Origin: Blastomussa wellsi
Lineage: Eukaryota > Cnidaria > Anthozoa > Scleractinia > Plerogyridae
Assembly (NCBI GenBank): GCA_947652115.1
Contig: OX393569.1
Span: 12,386,576 to 12,450,575, forward strand
Direction of reading: 5' to 3'
Length of the DNA: 64,000 bases
In this document: positions 54,801 through 64,000 of the stretch, piece by piece
How positions within the stretch are numbered: the first letter of the stretch is position 1
How the letters are laid out: the number at the start of each line of letters is the position of its first letter
Translations under genes and position numbers: made by a program
The notes under the pieces: model-generated
What the model saw: only the letters and a program-made list of their open reading frames with translations
The model's database searches: none
Told to the model about the DNA's origin: nothing

Positions 54801-57800
54801 TGGCAGTGTCATGTCATATCATTGCTTCTCAACAAATTATTTGATTTTTTTCTATCAAATTCCATAAAAACACATTTGTTAGGCCGGTACTGCATACCTA
54901 GTCATATAATGTCATTAATGCAAAAGATGTCAAGTTGATGGTTTATGTCACTAGTGTGAACGACACTACATAACAACATAATAAGAACATAATATAATGG
55001 AAAAAGTTGTTGTTTTCTTTATATTGTAACGTCCAGGTTATTATGTTGCCAGTGTGAACCAGATTTGACTGTCTACAAATCAGTGCACACTGGGAAATCA
55101 AATATGACTATGATCCTAAGTGTTGAGAAATAACACAAGCCTGAATTTTGATTGGTCTACAGACCATGGCATATGAGCTAATCTACTATGGAACAAAAAT
55201 ATAGTAGGTGTACGAGTCAGCGAGATCAGCTGGGGAGCTCAAATATTGCAATTTTAGTGGTCTTTTTCATATTAATAGCAATTATTCCACTTGTGCTTGT
55301 TGGATATCAGATAGCTCCAGCCAACTCTGCACTACGTGTCTCGTTGGCTATCTACCATCTCATATCCAATGCATGCTCATGGAATAATTGAACTTTTATG
55401 TACACTGATTGTTTGTGCTCTAAATCAACAGGCAAAGAGTGAGAACACGAGTCCTGTGAACTGTCAGTTTGCGGTGTCACATCTGTTACAAACACATTCA
55501 CTAAATAATGATCCTACAGACAGGAAAACTCAGGTCTGGGGCTGTGAGTTTGAACCAGACCCCGAGAGAAAAGGTACTAAGAAGATGTAACTCCACCAAA
55601 GGAAGAGTAACAATGTACATTGCAGTACAGCCTTGACAATACAGTCAACTTAAACTACAGTACAGTCACCATTAGCCCCACTGGAGGTAACCAGGAAAAC
55701 ATAAAACTGGCACCTTGTTGTATTTTGGGGTTAATTACCACAGTCAAGAACAAAGCATCGAATGTCTCATTAGGGGAAGGAAATGTTTGTTTTCTTCATG
55801 GCTGGCAACTAATGTCAAACCTTCTCAAATCAGGCTACCTGAGCATGTGTTGATCAAAATTCTCTTGACTAATGTCTTTCTGTTCATAGTGTGACTTGCA
55901 ACTTTCAATTTAATTTTGCTAGAGCAAGTCACCAAGTTCTGTTTTTCATTTTTCATGTACATAAAATGAAATATTTTCACCTCTGTTTTGAAGAACAAGG
56001 AAATAATTGCCCTATGGTCGACTATTTATCAACTGACAGCAAGAAAATATTGACAGCCTTATATTTAGTTGAAATCTCTCAACTGAGCGTTTGTTTAGAA
56101 ATTCAAGGTTTGCTCCACAAGTTACAGTACTTCTTTTTAAGGCTATTTGAACTAACCCCATCACAAATTTCTCATTTTCTGTTGATAGACTATGGAATAA
56201 TTATTTGTTGTTTCCTTGATAGAGAGGTGGTATTACATTGTTTTATATGGCAAAAAATGAAACTGGAACAAAAAGAAAATCTGATTTGACTGTTATTTAG
56301 CAGTGAACTCTATTCCTTGGTGGCCATAATTTGTGTTGAAGTTAAACTGTATTAATTCTTCAAGCTGTGGGGCACTACTATGTAATAATTTGCTTTTCCT
56401 TGATGCTGAGATATCCTTTGTTCTACTGTACATAATTATTGGTTTTTGATCTGTGTTTTTGTTAGGCCACACAACAACAACATGTGCAACATGTGGAGGA
56501 GATTCAGTCTGCTTTGTTGACTGTAGTACTGGACGTGTCATGAAAAAATACAAACAACCAGGAGAAACATTTTACTGTGTAGCATGGACCTCCGTTTATT
56601 TGGACTATGAAACTGACAAGAAGCGAAAAGCAAACCTCATAGCAGCTGGTGGATATCAAAATGACATTAAAATAATAGAACCTAATCAGCTTGTTTGCTT
56701 TGAAGAAATTCAAGGTCACAAAGGAGTTTTAGAATGTTTAGTTTTTCATCCTCATCACCCAACATGGCTTCTGAGTGCAGCTGATGATAATACTATTATG
56801 GTTTGGGAAATTGGTTTGCCCAAAGCAGCAGAGTACCAAGGAAAATCAAAGTAAGTGTACTTCCCAAAACCCAACAAGCTAAACAAGTTCAAATTTTGCA
56901 TTATATTTGTACTACAGGGGAACAGTATTAAGATAACAAATATTTTATTAGACATTTTAGTGTATTGCTATTAATTTTATTATAAATTACCTGATTTTCA
57001 CAAATTTTAAAAAATTGTTTAACATTACTCTATTAAGTAAGTCACTTTCTTTTTCATGACATCAGATTTTGCTGTTCCCAGGTAAGTGTTTCATTCGACT
57101 AGTACAACTGCCACATCTTACTTTTAAATCTCAGACTCCTGTTGACATTGAAGTCTCGTTCAATAGTGCGGTTGTTCTCTATCCCTCCACATGGCAAAGT
57201 GGTTGTTGGAGGGTGTGATGATGGATGTTACCTGTGGAAACTATTTGATAGTAACACTGATAAGGGGGACAAAAGGTGAGACATCCAGTATTCATTGATC
57301 AATGATGACGACTTGCTTCTTTGCGACATGTTTTCATTTTTTATTGGAGAAAATCACATTGAACATATCAAGTACAATGTCAGGAGTTTCATAATGTTAT
57401 GACACTGGAAGAGTAGGCAGCTGTTTAAAAGTGAGCTGATTGCTATGACCAGAGTAACTGGCGAAATATAGTAACTATGTTAATGGTATAAGTTTATAAA
57501 AAGGTTATTTAAGGTTATGTAAGGTTATGTAAGGCGTATTTGAACATATTCAAATTTTGATACTTTGCACCATATAAGCAGTGAATTATAATTTATTATC
57601 ATTATCATTATCATTATCATCCACTTCTGACACTATCACTTATACTCAATCTTTGCAGCAGGAAAAGTTCTTTCCATTGATACCCAGATCAGAGTGTCAG
57701 AGTCAATTGAGCATGAAATTATACACAGGGAAATACTCAGAAATTTGAGTTAAAAACTCTGGGGAAGAATTGCCTCAACTACCCTTGGCTACTCTGTGGC

Positions 57801-60800
57801 AAGAATTTCCTGTTTTGATGACCAACGAAGGCCAAAGTTGGTTGCTACGTGTATGAGCACCATTCTGTGATTATAATAATTAGCGCTCTGCAATCAGAGT
57901 CAATGTGACCTTGTGTTGACGTCAACTGGCGATCTTCACAGTTCTGGCATTAATGTAGAAATGGACAGCTAAATTCTTTTGGGTTACGTCTTTAAATACA
58001 TTGAATCATGAAGTTTCCATGGTATTTATAAACCTCTTTAAGCCTACAAAAAGCTGTTTTGTTATCTGACCTGGGTGGAGCCCAAAGAAAACGCAGCATG
58101 AGATCCAGTTTCGCAACAGCAAAGTCTGGTGTTGCTATGTGACTCATATTTGTTTATGCCACCATGTTTTTTTTACAGTAATCTTGAAAATCCATAGATT
58201 TCTGTACTTTATTGTGCAACAATCGTATCAATGCTGCCTTGAACCTTGGTCCACCTGTGAGAATTCAAAATGGCGGTCAGAAAAAAGGATTTATACAAAG
58301 CTTTCAACATTAAATTCAGCGTGTTTAAGGGCCAGCACATGTACAGACCACACTCGAACAAAAGGTATTTTTTAAATAAAGACGTGGATTTTACATGTCC
58401 GGCTGAATTTTGCACAGATTATTCTTAGAAGGTGAAATATTCTTTTCACGGGAACCCGGAATAGATGAATTCTACTCGAAATTATGGCTGATTTAATGCA
58501 GTTAAGGTGGCCAAACACAGTTTTCTCACACGCTCGCAGTTGTTGGTGCTGATGCGAGGCAGCGTATACACAAGCGTAAGACAACAACAAACATGGAGCC
58601 GAAAGAGTGGTGAGTTTTTTGTTCTAAGGCAGTTGTATATGAGGCAGTTTTCTTCTTAAAATGATAGTGTGTTGTAAACCGTAATTCTTGTTAGAATGGT
58701 ATGTCAGAAAAAGTCAAATTTGACTGTTTTTTTTCAGCGTTATCGTGAGAACCCTGATTGCAGAACGCTAATTATTATAATCGCAATGCGCAGTTAGTCA
58801 AAAAATTGAGATGGAACTCTTTTGGTCCAGTCTTTCCGATATTTTGCGTATTTCTCGAAAACTTCCTGTTACAATTTCCCGAAATTTGGCAGGAAAATAC
58901 TTCAGGAAACTAGAAACGAGGTTATTACAAAAATGCTGAAATTTAACTGAGGAAATTGCAAATAATGGAGTCATCTTTCAAGGACGGATAGCTAAAAACC
59001 AGTCTGTTAATATATCATTAGAAAAGTGTCTACATGTGAGTATTGTGACAAGTTTGTTTCAGGCAAATGATAGAGAAAATCTAATTACTGAATTTTCCAC
59101 AAATATACAAAACCCGACTTTAAATTAATGTTTATATTAAGTCACATTACCATGACTGCAGTGCACACATCAGCGTAACTATCAAAATTCGAAAGTCTAT
59201 CCTTTTAACTTATGTCCTGCCAAGTTTGGGGACCTAGAGTTCAACGGTTTTAGAATAAAAGGCAAATGCTACTAACACAGGTTTCAAAATCTGTCTAAAC
59301 TGTGTTCGGCCATGTTAAATGCATATTAATATCGCAGTTCCTAGCGAGTTATGCTTTAAACCCTGAACAAACATGCAATAAACACACATTGTATGGTGTA
59401 AGGGGGAACACCGCTCCACAATTGGCGTCAGAGACGAACTGCCATTGGTGACCCAAAAGCCAAACTTATCTCCCCAGCGGTAAAACCTGCGCTGGATTGG
59501 ACAAGTCAGCAAGGCTAAAACCTTACTCGTCCTAGAAGTCTAACTATAAATGGAACTACGAGTTGACCTCCGGTCAGCATCGTGCTAGAGTATAGACGCA
59601 GTTGTGACTTCTCAAGCCTTGCTTATCTCCCTAGCACTATGAGCCGACTCCACTGGTACGTGCTGGATCAGAGAAAAAGAGCCATAAAAGAGCGTAAAAG
59701 CACCAATAAATTAGTGAAATGAATCTTGGGGAAGTTGCTGCAAGAATTAACCGATAGCGTAACGCAAGAGGTGAACCCCAGTTTATTAAGTCATAAAACA
59801 GTAAGCCTCCAAAGGGAGGGAGGGTGGGATTGACAATTTGAAGACTAACTAATGGTTACAGTAGCAATATAACTAGCGAATGATACCAAAGTTCAAGCTA
59901 GCACTCTTTATGGCTTGACAGATGTCTGGGTTTAGGCCAATTGTAAATTGTGTACAATAGTCTTTAAAGCTTTATTTAACAAAGTTAACAACGAGCGGTC
60001 AGCGGTCTATGTCCTGGGCTCACATGGTTCATTCAGTCACATGGCGGCATTCATGGTTTTTGACATCTTATTTTTGAGCCCACAATTCAAATGCGATTTG
60101 CCACCTCAGACACCAAACTTTTTGAAGTTTAACTTGAGTTGTATCAACCTATAATATATTTACTTCAGCCAGTTTTCCCAATTTTATGAAATTTACGTCC
60201 AAAATTGCGGTGTTTTGAGTGATCCTCAGAATTGCATTGTATATCGTTACTGTGCAGAATTTTGCACATAATTAACGTGGTGGCTTTTCAATACAGCTTG
60301 GCTTGCAAGGGAGACATGTCAAACTGTTTATTTCATTGTCAATGGCCATGTTTTTGTCAGCAAACAATTCTTCTCTTTGGTGAAGGTCTGGCCGCTCAGG
60401 TCCTTGAGTATAGGAATCTTTTTCTTCTGCTGAAACAACCACAAATGCCTCTTGTAGCTCAATGAGCAATTTGAAGTTACTCGTTGACTATCTTGCTTGA
60501 CAACAATAGCAATTCGAGTAATAATTTCACTAGCACATGTGCAGCATATAGATGCCACATACTGGCAGTAACACTAGAATGACTGGCTTTCCAAGCAAAA
60601 TGTTCGTATACTCTTGGTAAGAAGTTTCATAAAACAATGGCACTAGCTGCACAAGTCCCATATGTTGGGTGCAAATTTTCATGACATATTTTGTAAAAAT
60701 TCTCGAAGACCATGTAAAGCTAGAAGAAATTCCCATAGTTCTGGCGTAAATGGACACGTTCATGCAAGAAAGTTTGACAGTTGGAAATAATTTTGATTGG

Positions 60801-63000
60801 GTGATATGTATACTGACGCTTCAGCTGAGAGGGGGCGGAAAGCTGCAATAAAAACACTTGTGTATCCCCTTCTGAAAAGCCTGATCCTCAGGCCATCTTG
60901 ACGTCAATGCTATTCACATTTTTGATTTTTTTGCGTTGCTTTCACCTTATTTGTCTGCTCTCACTAATTGCATATAGTGAAAGGTTCAAATGAAAACCGT
61001 CCCTAAAGCTGATAATTTAAGGGAATATTGGGGTATACCGTAAACACCCACAGATAAGCCAAACCCCGAATTTTGGAAAAACAGTTTTTGAAAGAAATCA
61101 AACAAAATCCAAGGTCGAGTCTTGAGACATCTTCATTGAATGTAAACTCATGATTAACATTGAAATGGAAAATACTTCAAAGTCTTACCCTTTCTACCAA
61201 CTTTGAAATGTTATTGATCTTTTTCTGGCATTTGCTGACAGGAATTTCTTCATTAAAAGTTTTTCCATAGATTTTTGCTTAGTAACCAGCATTAGCTCGA
61301 ACTTGTTTGTTTATTGCTCACAAGTGAAATAAGATGGAGACATTCGAGTTTTATCTGCTATTTGTTGCTGTCATATATATCTACAAAGCGAATTGGGAGC
61401 CATTTGTCGGAGATAAACTTGTAGCACAAAGAGAGTTCCGTAATCAGTTCGACAAATTTGCTATCAAAGTGCTGAAGAAACAGTGAGCCATCTACCGCGA
61501 TCGTATTCGTAGAGGATCGTCAACGCTGCAAACAGCTTTGCAGGGGAATGGAAATTCAGTGCTGTGTAACGTTTTTTGTTCGAGAAAAGTGACCATAAAC
61601 AGCTTGAAAGATCTATTTAATGAAGATGGTTTAATGTTTTTAGCAGCGGCAACAAATGTAAGCGCTGTAATAAGCTTACGCTTGCATCAACAACGGCTCT
61701 TTTAGGAGTCACCAAACTTGAAAAAGCAATGACCAGTACTCTCTTGCAGTTTTGTGTAATCTTTATTTACATACTTTTCCATAAAAGTGTCAGTTCATTA
61801 AAATTCACGGCACTTTTTTCAAATGTTCCCGCTGATAAGCAGCACCCCTGATTTCGAGCAATGATTTTTGGACAAAAGGTGCGTCTTATCTGCGGGTGTT
61901 TACCGTATTCAAGATCCTCCTGCTTCTAAATGAATACTGTTCCTAGACGTTCTACCTTGCCTCACTACCCGCGCAAAGTCTGGGAAGGAGTGATTGGTGG
62001 AACACCTAGCAAATATTGCCAAAATACCCCTGATTGGATTTTCTGAGTTTCCACGTCTGCTCCCCAGGCTAGTCTCCACTTATTTTGCTACAACTGCTCA
62101 CCGTTCGATTAATGAAGTGTCTATAAACTTTGCGACTGAACGTTCTACTACTATTTGCCATCGCTTACCTTCAATTCAAATGTCTTACCCATACAAACTT
62201 TTTTGAGTTGCAAGGAAAATTTTTTGTTTGCAATCAGTTTTATTTCGGAGTGGGAGTGAGATTTTGAGTTTGCCAAGCATCCTCCGTGTAGCGTGAAGTC
62301 TCCACTGGTAAAAAGGAAAGCCTGGAAGTATGCCTGAGAGTTGTTTACAACAGTAAAAATAATCAGTTATGATTAAACATCAATTTTTTTGCAGAATGGT
62401 CTTGTCTTCTTATTTATATTTGCGAAAGGCTACGCTCATAATTGAGTGTGAAAAGCAACTGCTCTCCTCGCCTAAAAGTCATCGGCGAGAGCCCGGCATA
62501 GAGAGATTGAAACAGCTAGGGAAATACTGCCATATACCTCCGCCATATTTTGGATCTGGTAATATTTGCTAGGCATTCTTGGCAAGCGCTCTTCTGTGAC
62601 ATCACCACTCATAATTGACTCCAGAACGAGAGAACGCCAAGGGACTAGGCTGGGGGACCCCCTTTCTTGTTTCAAAATTTAAGTTCCCTTAGCATAAGCA
62701 GCCAACTGGAACAGTTTGAATGAAAATCTATTGTGAGTTTTGTTTGGCTGAACTCCAGTGTTTGCTGGCTTGTTTTGAAATCCCTGAATGTAGGTTTGCC
62801 TTTGGTATGCATTGATAGCGTGTATAAGCAATAATAGCTGAATGATTAGAAAATAACTTCTGTTGAATTTGGGTGTTTCAAGAATGCAAAAAGTCAAAAG
62901 TATCATCTGTTTTGTAGAACGTATTTTGGAAAGTTGGATTTTCCTGGCAAAAAGACCATTCCTTTAGACAGCATAGTATGCCTTTCAGACGACTTAATTG
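35460..63000 (+). CDS. LRWD1: LRWD1 (ORCA), leucine-rich repeat and WD repeat protein; 12 exons seen, 3' end outside the window
   Basis: Exons: 35460-35542, 38901-39129, 40021-40080, 45059-45115, 50695-50793, 52206-52256, 54090-54174, 54550-54647, 55432-55573, 56466-56850, 57135-57275 and 62918-63000. All join in phase, giving about 504 codons; human LRWD1 is 647 residues, so roughly 140 are missing. The N-terminus has leucine-rich repeats (LPNLEDVDLSKNKL; LKAFPNLESLDVTNNP), the middle is Lys/Glu/Pro-rich and disordered, and the C-terminal half has WD repeats (ATCGGDSVCFVDCSTG; LLSAADDNTIMVWEIG; VVVGGCDDGCYLWKL). In vertebrates ORCA binds the origin recognition complex and repressive histone marks at heterochromatin. 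Orthology is supported along the whole length and by the ALKBH4 neighbour. Confidence 0.95.
35543..35792. other. LRWD1 intron 1, first part
   Basis: No feature recognised before the inverted repeat that flanks the assembly gap. Confidence 0.4.
35877..36076. other. Assembly gap (200 N)
   Basis: Exactly 200 unknown bases, probably a conventional gap size. The inverted-repeat context likely broke the assembly. Confidence 0.99.
36571..37316. mobile_element. 746-bp insertion with G-run termini and 7-bp target duplication
   Basis: ccagctt is present on both sides (36564-36570, 37317-37323). The left end is cccggggg... up to tactcc and the right end is ggagtacccccccc, so the termini are inverted. 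The interior has repeats of cccgttttcagacctg (36675-36750 and again at 37180-37240). Class uncertain. Confidence 0.7.
37324..38608. other. LRWD1 intron 1, later part
   Basis: Mostly unrecognised sequence, apart from a probable foldback (next entry) and a gatgatgat microsatellite near 38201-38223. Confidence 0.45.
37424..37876. repeat. Probable foldback MITE rich in CAAC/GTTG words
   Basis: tggttcaacatctttcaact at the left is partly mirrored by aacaaatgttgaaccaggta at the right. Many gttgaac/gttcaac words lie between them. Limits approximate. Confidence 0.45.
38609..38762. mobile_element. Foldback MITE, about 150 bp
   Basis: ccccttttataaatggttac at the left pairs with gtagccatttatgaaaaggg at the right, and gcatttaaattagcctcact pairs with its inverted copy at 38700-38720. 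An almost complete palindrome just before exon 2. Confidence 0.75.
38901..39129 (+). CDS. LRWD1: LRWD1 exon 2 (leucine-rich repeats)
   Basis: Acceptor acgttag; reads LSSLGLTCIPAELLQQLPNL through SFTSNQLSDVEGLKAFPN to NNPTLE. Donor gag|gtaagc, phase 0. Confidence 0.92.
39147..39670 (+). repeat. 268-bp tandem duplication in LRWD1 intron 2
   Basis: aatcagtcgtcaggatgtgt starts at 39147 and again at 39415; the two units are nearly identical to gtaaggcaaagttt. The first unit begins 17 bp after the exon 2 donor. A recent duplication or an assembly duplicate. Confidence 0.88.
39826..39982. mobile_element. Foldback MITE, about 157 bp
   Basis: ttgtggtttaaatttatcct pairs with its inverted copy ending ttaaaccacaa; the next segment, aaaccagtttgatttt, also pairs. 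It ends about 40 bp upstream of exon 3. Confidence 0.78.
40021..40080 (+). CDS. LRWD1: LRWD1 exon 3
   Basis: Acceptor gtgcag; VSDKYKVVSLCPLLKTLDGK, matching the human VNDNLKVSFLLPTL region; donor aag|gtcagt. Phase 0 at both ends. Confidence 0.92.
40291..41850 (-). mobile_element. LINE fragment (CR1/L2-like) in LRWD1 intron 3
   Basis: The minus frame shows GVSQGSVLGPLLFLIYINDI, FADDTNILYAD (catalytic box), LCDWLTANKLTLK and KYLGIFIDQNLTWKHHIDHV, the standard order of reverse transcriptase blocks. The 3' end abuts a (CAA)n run at 40291-40318 ((GTT)n on the element strand), typical of L2/CR1 tails. Frameshifts are present. Confidence 0.85.
41880..42660 (+). pseudogene. Second LINE reverse transcriptase fragment, opposite strand
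   Basis: Plus-strand pieces read DNTQIFAAETKPDKLQEMIN, NPSKYQAMVMGD, LTLLGVTH and then TRYGLKSWRNLAPKIHVWST and SFNRCLKW, the thumb and C-terminal blocks of a LINE ORF2. Several frame changes. It lies tail to tail with the preceding LINE. Confidence 0.75.
42760..44057 (+). mobile_element. Internally deleted Ngaro-type (tyrosine recombinase) retrotransposon
   Basis: Split direct repeats are in the A1-ORF-B1A2B2 order: A1 42760-42889, B1 43697-43800, A2 43803-43931 and B2 43954-44057. A units begin tgtcaatcgtcaccct; B units begin ggtgttggagttgtattgtc. Between A1 and B1 only a recombinase fragment remains; gag and reverse transcriptase are gone. The repeat order distinguishes Ngaro from DIRS elements, which carry inverted repeats. 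Confidence 0.85.
42888..43602 (+). pseudogene. Tyrosine recombinase fragment of the Ngaro-type element
   Basis: First frame: LRGCKHFLGAAPARKLAITP, LVAFFSFLRKSNLVVPSALL (first catalytic Arg region), KTIQFFQRALCVPLP. After a one-base shift near 43370: SPHSFRRDGATFAFE (His-x-x-Arg) and GDWSSDAYLVYLEMSP (catalytic Tyr region). The catalytic set is recognisable but the frame is broken. Confidence 0.85.
44058..45058. other. LRWD1 intron 3, last part
   Basis: Apart from the foldback at 44166-44930, nothing recognised. Confidence 0.4.
44166..44930. mobile_element. 765-bp foldback element with TTA target duplication
   Basis: Begins GGCCCGGTTCAAATGTCGAA and ends with the near reverse complement (gttTgatccgggcc); TTA on both sides (44163-44165, 44931-44933). 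The words ttacatgtgccgaatcta and taggtttggcacatgtaa recur several times. The 3-bp TWA duplication suggests a PIF/Harbinger-type MITE. Confidence 0.78.
45059..45115 (+). CDS. LRWD1: LRWD1 exon 4
   Basis: Acceptor atcttcag; DIGLMRDAVNRLDSTMSQK; donor aag|gtagag. Phase 0. Aligns with the helix after the human leucine-rich repeats (SQVENLNREL region). Confidence 0.82.
45857..46490. mobile_element. 634-bp element with inverted ends and TTAA/CTAA flanks
   Basis: ggacgtttgcgcaaaaattt at the left pairs imperfectly with the right end aaaaattagcgtgaacgtcc. TTAA precedes and CTAA follows, consistent with a decayed piggyBac-type duplication. Confidence 0.55.
46491..47844. other. LRWD1 intron 4, middle part
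   Basis: No gene recognised; an open frame of 113 codons at 47279-47620 has no recognisable feature. Confidence 0.4.
47845..48070 (+). repeat. tRNA-derived SINE-like sequence
   Basis: ggttagctcatcagatggtg resembles an A box and gggttcgagtcccc a B box, about 45 bp apart, ending at gacggacc around 47919, as in a tRNA head. About 150 bp of unrelated body follows. Promoter-like boxes for RNA polymerase III are visible; the 3' limit is estimated. Confidence 0.6.
48071..49859. other. LRWD1 intron 4, later part
   Basis: No gene or clear repeat recognised. An open frame at 49271-49606 is Lys-rich and has no known motif. Confidence 0.4.
49860..50645. mobile_element. 786-bp foldback element
   Basis: aagtgcctatgaaatgaaaa at the left recurs inverted at the right end (ttcatttcataggcactt). 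Arms of about 220 bp include gaaaggcctttaaaaatgaa, ccagagatattcaagatttt and gcaaattagg. Another copy is split at 21985-23470. It ends about 50 bp before exon 5. Confidence 0.85.
50695..50793 (+). CDS. LRWD1: LRWD1 exon 5
   Basis: Acceptor ttgtag; IAEIWKKQFKAKYTALKDDK and on to ENEFIEKLK; donor aag|gtgtga (weak consensus). Phase 0. Matches human VTAHWEKFMATL region. Confidence 0.88.
50794..52205. other. LRWD1 intron 5
   Basis: Contains a C-run near 51911-51928. A minus frame at 51136-51354 has one CxxC-x-HxxxxH-like end (CHSCNCSLKAVYGNHLKKHH) but no other support. No gene called. Confidence 0.4.
52206..52256 (+). CDS. LRWD1: LRWD1 exon 6
   Basis: Acceptor atttcag; TEVTCGPAMLKTYREYK; donor aag|gtattc. 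Phase 0. Corresponds to the human VRYGPESLSEFTQW segment. Confidence 0.85.
52257..54089. other. LRWD1 intron 6
   Basis: cagggttgtgaactaaactt near 52297 and aattcacaactctg near 53983 are weakly inverted, so a 1.7-kb old transposon is possible. No coding sequence recognised. Confidence 0.35.
54090..54174 (+). CDS. LRWD1: LRWD1 exon 7
   Basis: Acceptor ttttttggccag was chosen because it alone keeps phase 0; LTILGKNYLKSEEKQTEEPP then TKKQKTTE; donor aag|gtacag, phase 1. Low-complexity linker, so homology alone is weak. Confidence 0.7.
54550..54647 (+). CDS. LRWD1: LRWD1 exon 8
   Basis: Acceptor attgtag; VNGQPEEGQKKGTKTPEGK then KKREKTPRKEIK. The donor appears to be AAG|gcatgt, a GC donor, the only one that keeps phase with exon 9. 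Confidence 0.7.
55432..55573 (+). CDS. LRWD1: LRWD1 exon 9
   Basis: Acceptor tcaacag; NCQFAVSHLLQTHSLNNDPT then RKTQVWGCEFEPDPERK; donor aag|gtacta, phase 1. Matches human LHFLQCHSKNNS and TQLWACAFEP. Confidence 0.92.
55574..56465. other. LRWD1 intron 9
   Basis: No feature recognised; open frames here lack motifs. Confidence 0.4.
56466..56850 (+). CDS. LRWD1: LRWD1 exon 10 (WD repeats)
   Basis: Acceptor ttgttag; TTTTCATCGGDSVCFVDCST, YKQPGETFYCVAWTSVYLD, HKGVLECLVFHPHHPTWLLS and DDNTIMVWEIGLP. Donor aaa|gtaagt, phase 2. Confidence 0.94.
57135..57275 (+). CDS. LRWD1: LRWD1 exon 11 (WD repeat)
   Basis: Acceptor aaatctcag; LLLTLKSRSIVRLFSIPPHG and KVVVGGCDDGCYLWKLFDSN; donor aag|gtgaga, phase 2. 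Confidence 0.9.
57276..62917. other. LRWD1 intron 11 (5.6 kb)
   Basis: Mostly unrecognised. Contains an (ATC/ATT)n microsatellite near 57590-57620 and a probable MITE at 61035-61918. No gene recognised; a possible short exon-like ATGGAGCCGAAAGAGTG|gtgagt near 58593 has no supporting partner. Confidence 0.4.
61035..61918. mobile_element. 884-bp MITE-like element with 23-bp inverted ends
   Basis: ataccgtaaacacccacaga at the left pairs with tctgcgggtgtttaccgtat at the right with two mismatches. No coding remnant recognised. A TA or TAT flank is possible but not clean. Confidence 0.6.
62918..63000 (+). CDS. LRWD1: LRWD1 exon 12 (last exon seen)
   Basis: Acceptor ttttgtag; TYFGKLDFPGKKTIPLDSIV then CLSDDLI; donor ttg|gtaagc, phase 1. 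Aligns with human CEVEFVF...VDGLAFVNEDIV. Following exons were not found up to 64000. Confidence 0.85.
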
Positions 63001-63363
63001 GTAAGCTGGAATTCCTTTGTTGCATGTTTGTTCATTTGTAGTAGGAAGCCCTGTCAGGGGGAGTCCTGTTTCTCTTGTCTGAATAAAACTTGACCTGCTC
63101 TAATGTACTTAATGTCACTTGCATCACCAGCAGAATTTTGGTGAGAAAGGTTTCTTTTGTTGCTTGCTGTAGCTAAGTCTTGGACCATGTTGCTTGTCAG
63201 AATTTACCCTACAACAACCTGTAATAACCAGGTCTTGAAATACTTGCTTAGTTTAGAAGTTGACATCTTCACATCTACTGGCAACAGCAGCAGTCAACGG
63301 ATTTGCCTTCACACCTCTAGAATCGTATCAACATGTGGAAGACATTTGCTGTGTCTCTTTTAA

Positions 63364-63961
63364 GGTGGCTCTATCGGATTTTTGAGTGACGATACCTTTC
63401 AACTTTGATCAGCTGGTGTACCGCTGTAGAGTATCCGACAAAAAACTGATTGCTCCAGGTGCACTAGAGAAAGATCAAAGTTTCAGATGAAGTTTGTTTC
63501 TTTGTGATCGGAGTTACCACGATTTCAAGAAAATTTATGGTGAAGTTTTAAGGTGTTGAAATACAACAAAATGTATTAGTTCCTGATTGTTATTAAAACG
63601 TTTGTCCACCAGGCCTGATGTAAGATGACTTTGGTCTGAAATAAATTGATAGCATACAATTACCTTTGGTTAAAATCTTAGAAAAATCGTTCTATTTGAT
63701 TTCTGAAAACACTGGCTTGAATATGAACTGGAGTGAAGTTTGTCTGGTCAGAGATCCAAGAAGGGGTTTCCAAAATTATCCCTTGATGACAGGTTATTGG
63801 GGCATGGTAACTCCGGTCACGATAAAACTTACTTCATCTGAAAGTTTGATCTTTTTTCTAGTGCACTTGTAGCAATCAATTTTCTGTCAGATACTCTATG
63901 GCGGTACACTAGCTGCTCAAAGTTGAAAGGTATCATCACTCAAAAATCCAATGAAGCCACC
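63364..63961. mobile_element. 598-bp foldback MITE with TTAA target duplication (piggyBac-like)
   Basis: TTAA at 63360-63363 and 63962-63965. The ends GGTGGCTCTATCGGATTTTT and its near complement extend over arms of about 145 bp (gtgatgatacctttcaactt, agtgcacttgtagcaatca). Shares the GGTGG...CCACC start with the MITE at 25121. Confidence 0.85.
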
Positions 63962-64000
63962 TTAAAATTAATGAGTATGCACTGAGTGTACACCCCGCTA

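Noticed and set aside
58560..58620. Short first exon (ATGGAGCCGAAAGAGTG before gtgagt) of another gene in LRWD1 intron 11
   Set aside because: No downstream exon could be connected and the peptide is too short to judge.
1..64000. CRISPR array, bacterial operon or prophage
   Set aside because: No regularly spaced repeats; intron-containing animal genes and LINEs show a eukaryotic chromosome.

Overview
This is a stretch of animal nuclear genome, most likely from an anthozoan cnidarian (stony coral or sea anemone). The basis is a pair of intron-rich animal genes, a dense load of small foldback transposons, LINE and Ngaro-type retroelements, and large Polinton (Maverick) DNA transposons whose proteins resemble those known from cnidarians. 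The species call is inference. There is one 200-base assembly gap (35877-36076).

The left 20 kb is Polinton territory. Positions 1-3641 hold the edge of a first element: a decayed protein-primed DNA polymerase B reading leftward, a second polymerase C-terminal piece reading rightward at the very edge, and a terminal palindrome at 3481-3641. A second, structurally complete Polinton of 14.8 kb lies at 4836-19638. It has about 590-bp terminal inverted repeats that begin AGTAGTAG, a 5-bp target duplication (acaaa), and a 165-bp hairpin-forming palindrome at each tip. It encodes polymerase B with a fused nuclease-like domain, a retroviral-type integrase, an A32-like packaging ATPase, a double-jelly-roll-type major capsid protein and several conserved proteins of unknown function. 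Most long genes carry in-frame stops, many compatible with CGA-to-TGA change, so the element looks recently dead. I found no maturation protease. An inverted pair of about 170-bp repeats lies about 0.8-1 kb outside it on both sides.

Positions 20.6-26 kb are a nest of small transposons (TAA- and TTAA-flanked foldbacks, a LINE fragment, long inverted repeats).

Positions 26-64 kb hold two conserved host genes arranged head to head: ALKBH4 (minus strand, two exons, 26056-35214) and LRWD1/ORCA (plus strand, twelve exons recognised from 35460 to 63000, the last exons lying beyond the window). From established knowledge the same two genes are divergent neighbours in human. Their large introns hold LINE pieces, a 1.06-kb palindrome, a transposon carrying a RecQ-helicase-like fragment, a Ngaro-type relic with complete split direct repeats, a tRNA-derived SINE-like sequence and many MITEs.

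The Polinton genes form a virus-like gene set: replication (polymerase), insertion (integrase), packaging (ATPase) and capsid. The host pair is linked to nucleic-acid or protein demethylation (ALKBH4) and to origin recognition and heterochromatin (LRWD1), and probably shares the 245-bp spacer as a bidirectional promoter.
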